Positions 36,791 through 44,669 of a stretch of DNA of 64,000 nt are shown one piece after another. The stretch covers positions 744,001 to 808,000 of the forward strand of contig NZ_JACVPD010000001.1 in assembly GCF_018882095.1 (NCBI RefSeq), in the 5' to 3' direction. The position numbers were made by a program, and so were the translations under genes. Position 1 is the first letter of the stretch; every line of letters begins with the position of its first letter. This stretch comes from Polynucleobacter sp. CS-Odin-A6. GTDB taxonomy: Bacteria > Pseudomonadota > Gammaproteobacteria > Burkholderiales > Burkholderiaceae. The notes under the pieces are model-generated. The model saw only the letters and a program-made list of their open reading frames with translations. It was not told the origin of the DNA and made no database searches.

Positions 36791-37567
36791 ATGTCGAATT
36801 TAAAAGGTAAAACAGCCCTCGTCACTGGCTCAACTAGTGGCATTGGTTTAGCAATTGCGATTGGGTTGGCAAAGCAGGGTGCCAATATTATGGTGAATGG
36901 CTTTGGTGAGAAAGATGCGGCTGTTGCTGCTATTAAGGCTTGTGGAGTTGAGGTGGAATATCACGGCGCTGATATGAGTAAGCCAAATGAAATTCAAGAT
37001 TTGATTGAGCAAACTGAAAAGCGCTTTGGCACACTAGACATATTAGTGAATAATGCCGGCATTCAGTATGTCGCAAATGTTGAAGACTTTCCTGCGGATA
37101 AGTGGGAATCGATTATTGCCATCAACTTAAGTTCTGCTTTTTATACATCGCATCACGCCTTACCTGGTATGAAAAAACGGAACTGGGGACGCATTATTAA
37201 TATTGCCTCCGTTCATGGTCTCGTTGGCTCCACTCAAAAGTCTGCTTATGTCGCTGCCAAGCATGGGATTATTGGTTTAACCAAGGTAACCGCTTTAGAG
37301 AATGCAAAAACAGGAATTACTTGTAATGCGATTTGTCCAGGCTGGGTTTTAACTCCACTGGTTCAAAAGCAAGTGGATGCGCGCGCAGAGCGTGAAGGGA
37401 TTTCGAATGAGGCTGCTAAGAATGCCTTGGTTTCTGAGAAGCAGCCCTCTGGTGAATTCGTAGCTCCAGAGCAATTGGCTGCCCTGGCAGTTTTTTTATG
37501 TGGCCCCGATGCATCGGAAGTACGCGGAGTTGCTTGGAATATGGATGGGGGCTGGACAGCCCAATAA
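36791..37567 (+). CDS. bdhA: 3-hydroxybutyrate dehydrogenase (short-chain dehydrogenase)
   Basis: A 258-residue short-chain dehydrogenase close to D-beta-hydroxybutyrate dehydrogenase. The NAD-binding TGSTSGIG (12-19), NNAGIQ (87-92) and the catalytic S140, Y153 and K157 are present, and the QKQVDAR segment fits the lid seen in this enzyme. It interconverts 3-hydroxybutyrate and acetoacetate in PHB turnover. A phasin gene elsewhere in the window supports PHB metabolism. It follows the hydroxylase operon by about 105 bp and is probably a separate unit. Confidence 0.88.
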   Translation: MSNLKGKTALVTGSTSGIGLAIAIGLAKQGANIMVNGFGEKDAAVAAIKACGVEVEYHGADMSKPNEIQDLIEQTEKRFGTLDILVNNAGIQYVANVEDFPADKWESIIAINLSSAFYTSHHALPGMKKRNWGRIINIASVHGLVGSTQKSAYVAAKHGIIGLTKVTALENAKTGITCNAICPGWVLTPLVQKQVDARAEREGISNEAAKNALVSEKQPSGEFVAPEQLAALAVFLCGPDASEVRGVAWNMDGGWTAQ

Positions 37568-37649
37568 AAACTCTATTTCCAGGTATTTAAACAAAAAAAT
37601 TAGAATCGTTTATAGTTAGACGCAATTCTTACATTCAGGAGATACCATC

Positions 37650-38243
37650 ATGGCATTCATTTTGACCTCATTAGGGCGCACAGTATTAGCTGGGTTTGTG
37701 CTTCTCGTTTTAATTGTCTTGGCTTTAGGTGGCAACTTTGCTTCCCTTGAATTGCCTTTCTTGTTCCGCTGGATTCACGTCACCGTTGGCGTTATGTGGA
37801 TTGGTTTGCTTTGGTACTTCAATTTTGTGCAGATTCCTTCCATGTCCAAAATCCCAGATGAGCAAAAGCCTGCTATTTCTAAAGTGATTGCACCGACAGC
37901 ATTGTTTTGGTTCCGTTGGGCAGCCCTAGCTACTGTTGTAAGCGGTTTAATCTTGGCCATCTTGAATGGTTATGCACATCAGGCATTTACATTGCAAGCG
38001 CCTTTCCGCGCAATTGGTTTAGGTATGTGGATTGCTATAGTAATGGCCTTCAACGTCTGGTTCATTATTTGGCCAAATCAAAAGCGTGCCTTGGGTATCG
38101 TTGCTGTTGAGCCGGATGTCAAAGCGAAGTCTGCACGCCTTGCAATGCTCACTTCACGCATCAACACAGTACTTTCTATTCCAATGTTATTTTTGATGAG
38201 TGCTCAGTCACACAACTCCACTTGGTTTGTAGTAGTTAATTAA
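37650..38243 (+). CDS. Membrane protein with PuuD-type urate-hydroxylase N-terminal domain
   Basis: A 197-residue polytopic protein resembling the membrane half of PuuD-like proteins (urate oxidase N-terminal domain). FRWIHVTVGVMWIGLLWYFNF and the FNVWFIIWPNQKRALG segment are the main marks; several His and Trp could bind haem. The cytochrome c domain of PuuD is missing, so urate oxidation is not supported. Stand-alone domains of this sort are frequent in aquatic betaproteobacteria and have no known function. A strong terminator follows directly. Confidence 0.72.
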   Translation: MAFILTSLGRTVLAGFVLLVLIVLALGGNFASLELPFLFRWIHVTVGVMWIGLLWYFNFVQIPSMSKIPDEQKPAISKVIAPTALFWFRWAALATVVSGLILAILNGYAHQAFTLQAPFRAIGLGMWIAIVMAFNVWFIIWPNQKRALGIVAVEPDVKAKSARLAMLTSRINTVLSIPMLFLMSAQSHNSTWFVVVN

Positions 38244-38264
38244 TCAAGCCAATGCATCTCATGA

Positions 38265-38290
38265 AAAAGGCCCGCAATTGCGGGCCTTTT
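38265..38290 (+). terminator. Strong bidirectional terminator
   Basis: AAAAGGCCCGC and GCGGGCCTTTT form a perfect 11-bp stem with an AATT loop. The U-tract side works on the plus strand after the PuuD-like gene, and the A-run on the other side allows termination on the minus strand after the rubredoxin reductase gene, which ends at 38344. Confidence 0.9.
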
Positions 38291-38343
38291 CTTATCTGAT
38301 GCAAAATTCAGCAGCAAGTGAATCTAGTATAGATAGTTGCCGA

Positions 38344-39519
38344 TCATTCTGATGACAGTATCGGCGGCAATTCTTTAGTGAATGAGCCGCGTTGAGCAGT
38401 AGCGGAGCCTAGCAGGGCAAAGCCGAGAAGCTTGCCATCGCTAGATTCAAAGCGTGCTTCTAGCCCATCTTCAATAGCATTCATTTTCCAGTCACCTACG
38501 GCACCCTTAGCTGGCGGCGAGACAATAGTTGGAAGTGCAGGAGTCTTCACCATGACTGGCATGGCCGGATAGGTAAGCATAGTTACTTGCCCAAGTAGGT
38601 TGGGGGCTAAGGCCCTTGCTGCCTGCATGATGGGCATGACATAAGGCAGCACTAAGCCATCTACTTCAGCGCAGTCTCCAATCGCATAGACATTCTTTGC
38701 GCTGGTTTCTAAATGGCGGTTGACTGTAATGCCAGCACCGGTTGCAATTCCCGCAGCTTTGGCTAAATCCAAGCGGGGTCTTAAACCCACTGCCGATAAA
38801 AATACGTCACTGTTAATAACGGATCCGTTTGCAAGCGTGATGGAAAGGACATCGCCATTGCGATCAATCGATTTGACCGTAGTAGAAAAGTGCCAACGCA
38901 CACCAGCTGCGCTTAATTTTAATTGAAGCATTTGTGCTGCTGCCTCAGGAAGTAAGTGACCTAAAGCTTGTGGGGCCAAATCAATCACATCTACTTCATA
39001 AGAACCTGACACCAGATCATTGGCAAACTCGCATCCAATCAGGCCAGCCCCAAGAATCGCAATCCGTTTTTTACCTTCAAGCGCCTTACGAAAATGGGCG
39101 TACTCTTCTAGATCGTTTACGGTCATGACTGCGTCGGTAGCATTGCCCTCTAAGGGTAAGCGAATTTGATCAGCGCCCAAACCAAGAACTAGCTTTCCAT
39201 AAGCAATAGTGCCCTTGGAGGTTTCAATCGTTTGTGAAGCAGTATCAATAGCAGATACATCGGTTTCGCCGAGAATAGTTAGCTCAAGTTGAGCTGCCAT
39301 GCCCTCGGCATTAGTGGATGCCAATTGTTCCGGAGACTTCTGGCTGGCTAATGCTGTAGAGAGCATGGGCTTTGAATAGAAGTAACCTGGCTCGCGGGTA
39401 ACTAAAGTGATTGCGGTAGTCTTATCGAGTTTGCGAATCTCGCGAATGACGGTATATCCAGCTAGTCCACTGCCAATAATGACAATGCCCGATTGTGAAG
39501 ATTGATTCTGATGATCCAA
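38344..39519 (-). CDS. FAD-dependent NAD(P)H oxidoreductase, rubredoxin reductase-like
   Basis: A 391-residue pyridine nucleotide-disulfide fold oxidoreductase. It has an N-terminal FAD motif (VIIGSGLAGYTVIREIR), a central NAD motif (IAILGAGLIGCEFANDL) and the second FAD motif (NVYAIGDCAEVDG). No redox-active CxxC pair is seen, as expected for rubredoxin reductases. A 55-residue rubredoxin gene lies upstream on the same strand, 97 bp away, which supports the assignment. Together they would pass electrons from NAD(P)H to an oxygenase or a peroxide-reducing enzyme. Confidence 0.85.
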   Translation of the reverse strand: MDHQNQSSQSGIVIIGSGLAGYTVIREIRKLDKTTAITLVTREPGYFYSKPMLSTALASQKSPEQLASTNAEGMAAQLELTILGETDVSAIDTASQTIETSKGTIAYGKLVLGLGADQIRLPLEGNATDAVMTVNDLEEYAHFRKALEGKKRIAILGAGLIGCEFANDLVSGSYEVDVIDLAPQALGHLLPEAAAQMLQLKLSAAGVRWHFSTTVKSIDRNGDVLSITLANGSVINSDVFLSAVGLRPRLDLAKAAGIATGAGITVNRHLETSAKNVYAIGDCAEVDGLVLPYVMPIMQAARALAPNLLGQVTMLTYPAMPVMVKTPALPTIVSPPAKGAVGDWKMNAIEDGLEARFESSDGKLLGFALLGSATAQRGSFTKELPPILSSE

Positions 39520-39616
39520 AGCTGGGCTCCCTGATGATGCGGTTAGTTACGACTTGGTTGCAGCTTAGTTACAGCTTGGTAAATACTCTTAAGGGGCCGA
39601 ATGGCGCTCAACTAAA

Positions 39617-39784
39617 TTAAGATACTTGAACCATTTCAAAGTCAGATTTTGCGACGCCACAGTCTGGGCATTCCCAATCATCTGGGACATCAGCCCAAAG
39701 AGTGCCAGCAGGAATACCGTCTTCTGGTATGCCTTTAGCTTCGTCATAGATATAGCCACACACAATACATTGCCAAGATTTCAT
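39617..39784 (-). CDS. Rubredoxin
   Basis: A 55-residue protein found by reading the minus strand between the reductase and oxyR. The iron ligands C6-x2-C9 ([10 protein letters not shown]) and C39-x2-C42 (CPDCG) are complete, and the family landmarks [19 protein letters not shown] lie between them. Rubredoxins carry single electrons via Fe(Cys)4. The adjacent rubredoxin reductase gene on the same strand makes a complete electron chain. Its position divergent from oxyR suggests an oxidative-stress link, which is inference. Confidence 0.95.
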   Translation of the reverse strand: MKSWQCIVCGYIYDEAKGIPEDGIPAGTLWADVPDDWECPDCGVAKSDFEMVQVS

Positions 39785-39955
39785 TATTTCTTCCTTAGAG
39801 GTAGTTTTGTTATTTTAAATTTAATTTCATTTTATTTCTGAATATCAAGCTTTAGCTAATGCGTTTGCCGCGTTTAAGGCTGTTTCTAGCGATTTGCATG
39901 ACCAATGAATTCTGAGCCTCACAGTTAATCAGCCCAATAAATAAGAATGGTATTA

Positions 39956-39976
39956 TTGATCTAATAAATTGATCAA
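39956..39976. promoter_or_regulatory. Inverted repeat upstream of oxyR, possible LysR-type site
   Basis: TTGATC and GATCAA are arranged as an inverted repeat with a 9-bp AT-rich spacer, 13 bp before the oxyR start and 170 bp upstream of the rubredoxin start. The T-N11-A pattern of LysR-type boxes is compatible, which would fit autoregulation by OxyR. It does not match the full four-part OxyR consensus. Confidence 0.35.
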
Positions 39977-39988
39977 AGGGTCTTCCTG

Positions 39989-40936
39989 ATGGCCGCTCTT
40001 CCTTCATTACGTCAGCTGCGCTATTTTGTGGCAATCGCTAAAGAGCTCAATTTCACAAGAGCTGCAGAAATCTGTTACGTCGGACAATCCACTTTAAGTG
40101 CAGGTCTGAAGGAGTTGGAAGATAGCTTGGGCGTGCGCTTGGTGGAGCGCGATCGGCAAAACGTAGCGATTACGCCCATTGGTTTTGAGATTCTGGAGAG
40201 GGCACAGACCATCTTGGCGGCATCTGAAGATTTAGTGGAATATGCCGACGCTGCTGGCAAGCCGATGGCTGGAACGATTCGCCTAGGTGTGATTCCAACG
40301 ATTGCCCCTTTTTTACTGCCGAATGTATTGCCAGATATTCGTACGCGCTTTCCAAATCTGAAAATTGCTCTACGGGAAGATCTCACAGCGAATCTATTAA
40401 ATAGATTAGCGGAACATCAACTGGATTTTATTTTAATTGCCTTACCGTATGAGACTTCAGGTCTGCTAGTCCAGGAGTTATTTGACGATGAGTTTTGGTT
40501 GGTAGCCAGAGAGGATGATCCAGCTCTGAAGGGAAAAGAAATTCATTTGCCAGCAAAAATGGCTGAACGTTTACTGCTCTTAGAGGAGGGGCACTGTTTA
40601 AGAGAGCATACTCTCCAGGCGTGTAAGCGTTCCGATATTCGTAAGGCGGATGGTATGGAGGCCACTAGTTTGCTAACCCTCTTGCAGATGGTGGACTCAG
40701 GCATGGGGATCGCATTGTTACCCGAGATGGCAGTGAGAGGTGGCTTACTCAATGGCACTAGCCTAGTGGCAAGACCCTTAGCGCCTCCTGCTCCGAAGCG
40801 AGTGATTGCTTTGGTTGCTCGCTCCTCTACCGCACACATAGAAGAGTTCCAGGTCTTTTCTAATTGCATTCAAGAGCGTTTTAAGAGAAATGCAAAGAAT
40901 AGTCGCGGAGCAGTCAAGGGTTTGCGTAAAGATTGA
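39989..40936 (+). CDS. oxyR: Hydrogen peroxide-sensing LysR-type regulator OxyR
   Basis: A 315-residue LysR-family regulator. The N-terminal helix-turn-helix (NFTRAAEICYVGQSTLSAGL) is typical. C203 and C212 in GHCLREHTLQAC have the nine-residue spacing of the redox-active pair C199/C208 of E. coli OxyR. Oxidation to a disulfide by peroxide switches the DNA-binding mode. It is divergent from the rubredoxin pair. The old-yellow-enzyme gene follows on the same strand about 80 bp later. Confidence 0.93.
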   Translation: MAALPSLRQLRYFVAIAKELNFTRAAEICYVGQSTLSAGLKELEDSLGVRLVERDRQNVAITPIGFEILERAQTILAASEDLVEYADAAGKPMAGTIRLGVIPTIAPFLLPNVLPDIRTRFPNLKIALREDLTANLLNRLAEHQLDFILIALPYETSGLLVQELFDDEFWLVAREDDPALKGKEIHLPAKMAERLLLLEEGHCLREHTLQACKRSDIRKADGMEATSLLTLLQMVDSGMGIALLPEMAVRGGLLNGTSLVARPLAPPAPKRVIALVARSSTAHIEEFQVFSNCIQERFKRNAKNSRGAVKGLRKD

Positions 40937-41013
40937 GAGGGGCTGGGCAAGAATTGATCTTTCTTGCTACAGTCAGTGGTTAAATTATTTATCAGTAAAA
41001 CAGAAAGAGTCTT

Positions 41014-42114
41014 ATGTCCGGAAAAGAAATGATGTTTACGCCCGTTAAGCTTGGCGCTATTGAATTGCAGAATCGCCTAGTGATGGCGCCTTTAACGAGA
41101 ATGCGCGCCATTGATGGAGATGTGCCAAATCCTTTGGCAAAAACATACTATGCACAAAGAGCAAGTGCTGGTCTCATTATTAGCGAGGCAACGCAAATTT
41201 CCCCTCTTGGAAAAGGCTATCCTGCCACCCCAGGAATCTATTCAGCAGAACAAACCGCAGCTTGGAAAGAAATTGTTGAGGCTGTACATGCAAACAATGG
41301 CAAGATGATCGCGCAGCTATGGCATGTTGGCCGTATCTCTCATTCCTCCTTGCATCCTGAGCAGGGCGTTCCTGAGGCTCCATCTGCCATTGCACCTGCA
41401 GGTCAAACCTACGGTGCCGATTGGCAGTTGCACGACTACGAAACTCCCAAAGCGATGACTGCTGAGGATATTGCGGGTCTCTTAAAAGATTTTGAATTGG
41501 CTGCCAAGAATACGCATACCGCTGGTTTTGATGGTGTAGAAATTCACTCGGCTAATGGCTATTTATTAGATCAATTTTTGCAAGATAAAACGAACCATCG
41601 TACTGATGGGTATGGCGGCTCAATAGAGAATCGGATGCGCTTATTGGGTGAGGTGATCGAGTCTATCGCCAAGGTCTATCCAAGCAATCGTATCGGTGTA
41701 CGCTTATCGCCCTATGGCAGCTTTAACGATATGGCCGATAGCGATCCGGTTGCCTTATTCAATGCAGTCATTCATAAACTGAATGGCTACGGACTTGCTT
41801 ATGTTCACATGATTGAGCCACGCTCGACATCTGCTGGTGGTAATGATCAGAATGATGCAGCGGCACCATTGACCTCTGAGATCTTCCGTAAAGCCTACCA
41901 AGGCCAATTTATTAGTGCTGGTGGATATGATCAGGCCATGGGTGAAGCTGTTCTAGAGGCCGGCTTAGCTGATGCGGTTGCTTATGGACGTTTATATATC
42001 GCGAATCCAGATTTGGCCGAACGTTTCAAGCAAGGTGCAACCCTCAATGCTTATGACCGCGCTACATTCTATGGTGGAGCAGAAGTAGGGTATACAGACT
42101 ATCCAGCGCTCTAA
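41014..42114 (+). CDS. Old yellow enzyme family alkene reductase (NemA-like)
   Basis: A 366-residue FMN-dependent ene-reductase. The N-terminal FTPVKLGAIELQNRLVMAPLTRMRA segment is represented by its core NRLVMAPLTR. The active-site WHVGRISH and the later VEIHSANGYLLDQF and DGYGGSIENR loops are the family marks. It reduces activated C=C bonds, nitro compounds or quinones using NAD(P)H. Location after oxyR suggests a role in electrophile or oxidative stress. A hairpin terminator follows the stop. Confidence 0.9.
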   Translation: MSGKEMMFTPVKLGAIELQNRLVMAPLTRMRAIDGDVPNPLAKTYYAQRASAGLIISEATQISPLGKGYPATPGIYSAEQTAAWKEIVEAVHANNGKMIAQLWHVGRISHSSLHPEQGVPEAPSAIAPAGQTYGADWQLHDYETPKAMTAEDIAGLLKDFELAAKNTHTAGFDGVEIHSANGYLLDQFLQDKTNHRTDGYGGSIENRMRLLGEVIESIAKVYPSNRIGVRLSPYGSFNDMADSDPVALFNAVIHKLNGYGLAYVHMIEPRSTSAGGNDQNDAAAPLTSEIFRKAYQGQFISAGGYDQAMGEAVLEAGLADAVAYGRLYIANPDLAERFKQGATLNAYDRATFYGGAEVGYTDYPAL

Positions 42115-42151
42115 TAGGAACTGCGGTAACCGAGTCTAGCAAAGACTAGTA

Positions 42152-42187
42152 AGGGCCTCGATCGAAAGATGGAGGCCTTATTTTTTG
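42152..42187 (+). terminator. Terminator after the alkene reductase gene
   Basis: AGGGCCTC and GAGGCCTT form an 8-bp stem with one G-U pair and a 12-nt loop, followed by a T-rich stretch. The downstream arm overlaps the stop codon of the convergent 58-residue gene, so the two converging ends share this element. Confidence 0.75.
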
Positions 42188-42354
42188 TCTTCAGGATCTT
42201 TCAAGAGATCGAATTGGTTTGCAACCAAGAGGAATGCAATAGACGCACAACCCATAGCAAAAAATTCCCATTGATGCAGCATTGCAGTCCCAAAGACGGT
42301 CATTAAGATGGTCCAGCCGATTGCCATTTTGGCTTTTTTGCTCAGTGCTTTCAT
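42178..42354 (-). CDS. Small membrane protein, 58 residues, unknown
   Basis: A 58-residue frame read on the minus strand. It begins with a basic N-terminus (MKALSKKAKM), then one or two hydrophobic segments (IGWTILMTVFGTAML and FAMGCASIAFLLVA), then an acidic-basic tail (LLKDPEDKK). It resembles no family I know. It lies 34 bp downstream of another small gene that overlaps the DUF4239 gene, so it is probably the last member of that operon. Coding reality rests on the frame and membrane-protein pattern. Confidence 0.6.
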   Translation of the reverse strand: MKALSKKAKMAIGWTILMTVFGTAMLHQWEFFAMGCASIAFLLVANQFDLLKDPEDKK

Positions 42355-42388
42355 ATGCGTAGATTCTTGTTGAAGTGTTATTTAAAGG

Positions 42389-42580
42389 TCATTTAACTGT
42401 TATGCGCGCTTTTGCACTCAGCTCATTCAGAGTGCCGCGCTTATCTAGTTGAGAGAGCCGCAAGGCCTCTTGTTCAAAGTCAATTTGCGCTGGATGAAAT
42501 TCAATGTTGTTCAGGTGAATGACATAAGTCCATACTAATTCACGACCTCTGTCTTTAAAGACATCAACGACTCGTTTCAT
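42389..42580 (-). CDS. Small hypothetical protein, 63 residues
   Basis: A 63-residue soluble protein (begins MKRVVDVFKDRGRELVWTYV) rich in charged residues and not recognised. Its ATG overlaps the stop of the DUF4239 gene (ATGA), which strongly supports translation by coupling. It belongs to the lldD, DUF4239, small-gene series on the minus strand. No enzymatic motif is visible. Confidence 0.65.
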   Translation of the reverse strand: MKRVVDVFKDRGRELVWTYVIHLNNIEFHPAQIDFEQEALRLSQLDKRGTLNELSAKARITVK

Positions 42581-43377
42581 TTTTGATCACCCATAGAGTT
42601 GGCCACACTATTTTTAGGGGCGATGTTATGTTTTAAGTCAATGAGATTACGTGGATCGATTCGAATAACGCCCCCTCTGGGACTATCAATATCAGCAATC
42701 AAAAAGAAAGCAATTGAAACCATCATCGGGAAAATCATAAAAAGACCGATGTTACTTTTAAAGTTCCTGGCCCCGAAACCCACCAAAATATTGGCACCAA
42801 TAGCGATGGCAGCCATGAGGCACCAGGCAGCAATTGGGATGCGATTCCACCAAGCGGCTTGAGTATAGCCCCGGGAATTAATCACATCATTCATGCCGGA
42901 TACGACTAAGGCAATGGCGGGAGTAGATTGGGTCCGCGCTATCGGAAGTAATTCATTCCAGAGTGCTTTCTCTAATTCATTGGTTCTTCGTGTGATTTTT
43001 TTAGCCGTCTCTTGATCCTGCTCAGAGTAGAACAAGATGCGTTGGTCAAGATATTCATTCAACAAGCCTTTGATCGTTTCTGCAGTATTACTAGGCAGTA
43101 GATCCGCTCTTAAAAACTCCGTACCCACCGCATTGGCTTCCGCTTCTTCATAGTTCTGCCTTAAGTCATAACGCGCAATTGCCATAGAGAAGGTGAAGCC
43201 AATAATTAAGCCGAGCAGTGTCAGCGTTGCCGTCTGAATGATTCCCAGATCTGCCGATGTCTCGGTATCTTTAGTGCGGTATTGGCTTAAAACGGCATTA
43301 CCAAGCCACACTGACCCAGAGAGGGTTACAGCAGAAATGACAAATATGATTTCAGGGGAGTTGGCTAAATTTTGAAT
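42577..43377 (-). CDS. DUF4239 (bestrophin-like) membrane protein, probable ATT start
   Basis: A membrane protein of the DUF4239 group. Landmarks are LTLLGLIIGFTFSMAIARYD and NYEEAEANAVGTEFLRADLL, and two more helices near the C-terminus. The usual first helix is encoded upstream of the only conventional start (GTG at 43311). Reading further gives QNLANSPEIIFVISAVTL, a good N-terminal helix, with no ATG, GTG or TTG before the frame closes. An ATT at 43375-43377 preceded by AGGA at 10-nt spacing is the best start candidate; this is unusual. It would begin only 1-2 bp after the lldD stop. Confidence 0.75.
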   Translation of the reverse strand: MQNLANSPEIIFVISAVTLSGSVWLGNAVLSQYRTKDTETSADLGIIQTATLTLLGLIIGFTFSMAIARYDLRQNYEEAEANAVGTEFLRADLLPSNTAETIKGLLNEYLDQRILFYSEQDQETAKKITRRTNELEKALWNELLPIARTQSTPAIALVVSGMNDVINSRGYTQAAWWNRIPIAAWCLMAAIAIGANILVGFGARNFKSNIGLFMIFPMMVSIAFFLIADIDSPRGGVIRIDPRNLIDLKHNIAPKNSVANSMGDQK

Positions 43378-43378
43378 A

Positions 43379-44524
43379 TTAAAAAGTTCCTGGATACAAA
43401 ATATCTTTAGTCACATTTTGAATGTCGCGGTGTCCAGTAAATGCCATAGTGATATCGAGTTCATTATGAATAATCTCCAAGCATTTAGTCACACCCGCTT
43501 CGCCCATGGCACCCAAGCCATAGAGAAAAGGGCGGCCAATCATCGTGCCGCGAGCGCCCAGCGCCCAGGCTTTGAGCACATCCTGTCCAGACCGAATGCC
43601 ACCGTCCATCCAAACCTCAATATCGTTGCCGACTGCATTCACAATCCCGGGCAATGCCTTAATACTCGAAATCGCACCATCTAGTTGACGGCCACCATGA
43701 TTAGAAACAATCAAGGCATCTGCGCCAGAGTTAGCAGCGAAACGGGCATCTTCTTCATCTAGGATGCCTTTAATAATTAACTTACCACCCCACAGTTTTT
43801 TAATCCACTCCACATCATCCCAGCTTAAGCCGGGATCAAACTGTTCAGCAGTCCAGGAGGAGAGGGAGGACATATTGCCGACACCAGTAGCGTGTCCAAC
43901 AATATTTCGAAAGGTTCTGCGGGGAGTCATTGCCATACCCATACACCAGCGGGGCTTGGTCATCATGTTGACGATGTTGGTCATCGTCAGTTTTGGAGGC
44001 GCTGATAAACCATTTTTCAAATCTTTATGGCGTTGCCCCAAGATCTGTAAATCTAAAGTTAACATCAGAGCGGAGCACTTAGCAACCTTGGCCCGCTCAA
44101 TGAGGCGCTCAATAAAGCCGCGATCCTTCATGACATATAACTGGAACCAAAAAGGTTTCGTGGTTCGTTCGGCTACATCCTCAATAGAGCAAATACTCAT
44201 AGTGGATAAGCAGAATGGCACGCCAAATTTTTCTGCAGCACGGGCGGCCAAAATTTCACCATCAGCACATTGCATGCCAGTTAATCCGGTGGGTGCTAGC
44301 GCAACGGGCATCGCAACTTCTTCACCCACCATGGTTGTCTTGGTGGTGCGATTAGTCATGTTGACAGCAACGCGTTGACGTAGTTTGATCTTCTGAAAAT
44401 CAGACTCGTTGGCGCGGTAGGTAGATTCAGTCCATGACCCGGAGTCTGCATAGTCATAGAACATCTTTGGGGTACGTTTCTGGTGTAAAACTCGTAAATC
44501 TTCAATATTGGTAATGATTGCCAC
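43379..44524 (-). CDS. lldD: FMN-dependent alpha-hydroxy-acid dehydrogenase (L-lactate dehydrogenase-like)
   Basis: A 381-residue flavoprotein that oxidises an L-alpha-hydroxy acid, most likely L-lactate. Landmarks: FYDYADSGSWTE at the start, the FWFQLYVMKDRGF segment, DVEWIKKLWGGKLIIKG, and the catalytic His in SNHGGRQLDGA. I chose the GTG at 44524 because AAGGGG lies 5 nt upstream and the N-terminus matches relatives; a longer frame to 44548 adds residues without support. Other alpha-hydroxy acids (glycolate, mandelate) are possible. It heads the minus-strand operon with the DUF4239 gene. Confidence 0.85.
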   Translation of the reverse strand: MAIITNIEDLRVLHQKRTPKMFYDYADSGSWTESTYRANESDFQKIKLRQRVAVNMTNRTTKTTMVGEEVAMPVALAPTGLTGMQCADGEILAARAAEKFGVPFCLSTMSICSIEDVAERTTKPFWFQLYVMKDRGFIERLIERAKVAKCSALMLTLDLQILGQRHKDLKNGLSAPPKLTMTNIVNMMTKPRWCMGMAMTPRRTFRNIVGHATGVGNMSSLSSWTAEQFDPGLSWDDVEWIKKLWGGKLIIKGILDEEDARFAANSGADALIVSNHGGRQLDGAISSIKALPGIVNAVGNDIEVWMDGGIRSGQDVLKAWALGARGTMIGRPFLYGLGAMGEAGVTKCLEIIHNELDITMAFTGHRDIQNVTKDILYPGTF

Positions 44525-44669
44525 TAAAACCCCTTTATGTGATGCCAATGCCAGTTGCTACTACTAATGTAAGCTCTATCTTAGCAATACCGAGCATTTG
44601 TTTCTACAATGCCTAGGCAATGCCCTTATTGGAGGCTAAAAACCTCATTTTTCCTCTAAATCTCTTTTA

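Noticed and set aside
37650-38243. Urate hydroxylase PuuD assignment
   Set aside because: The cytochrome c domain is missing and no other purine-degradation gene is close.
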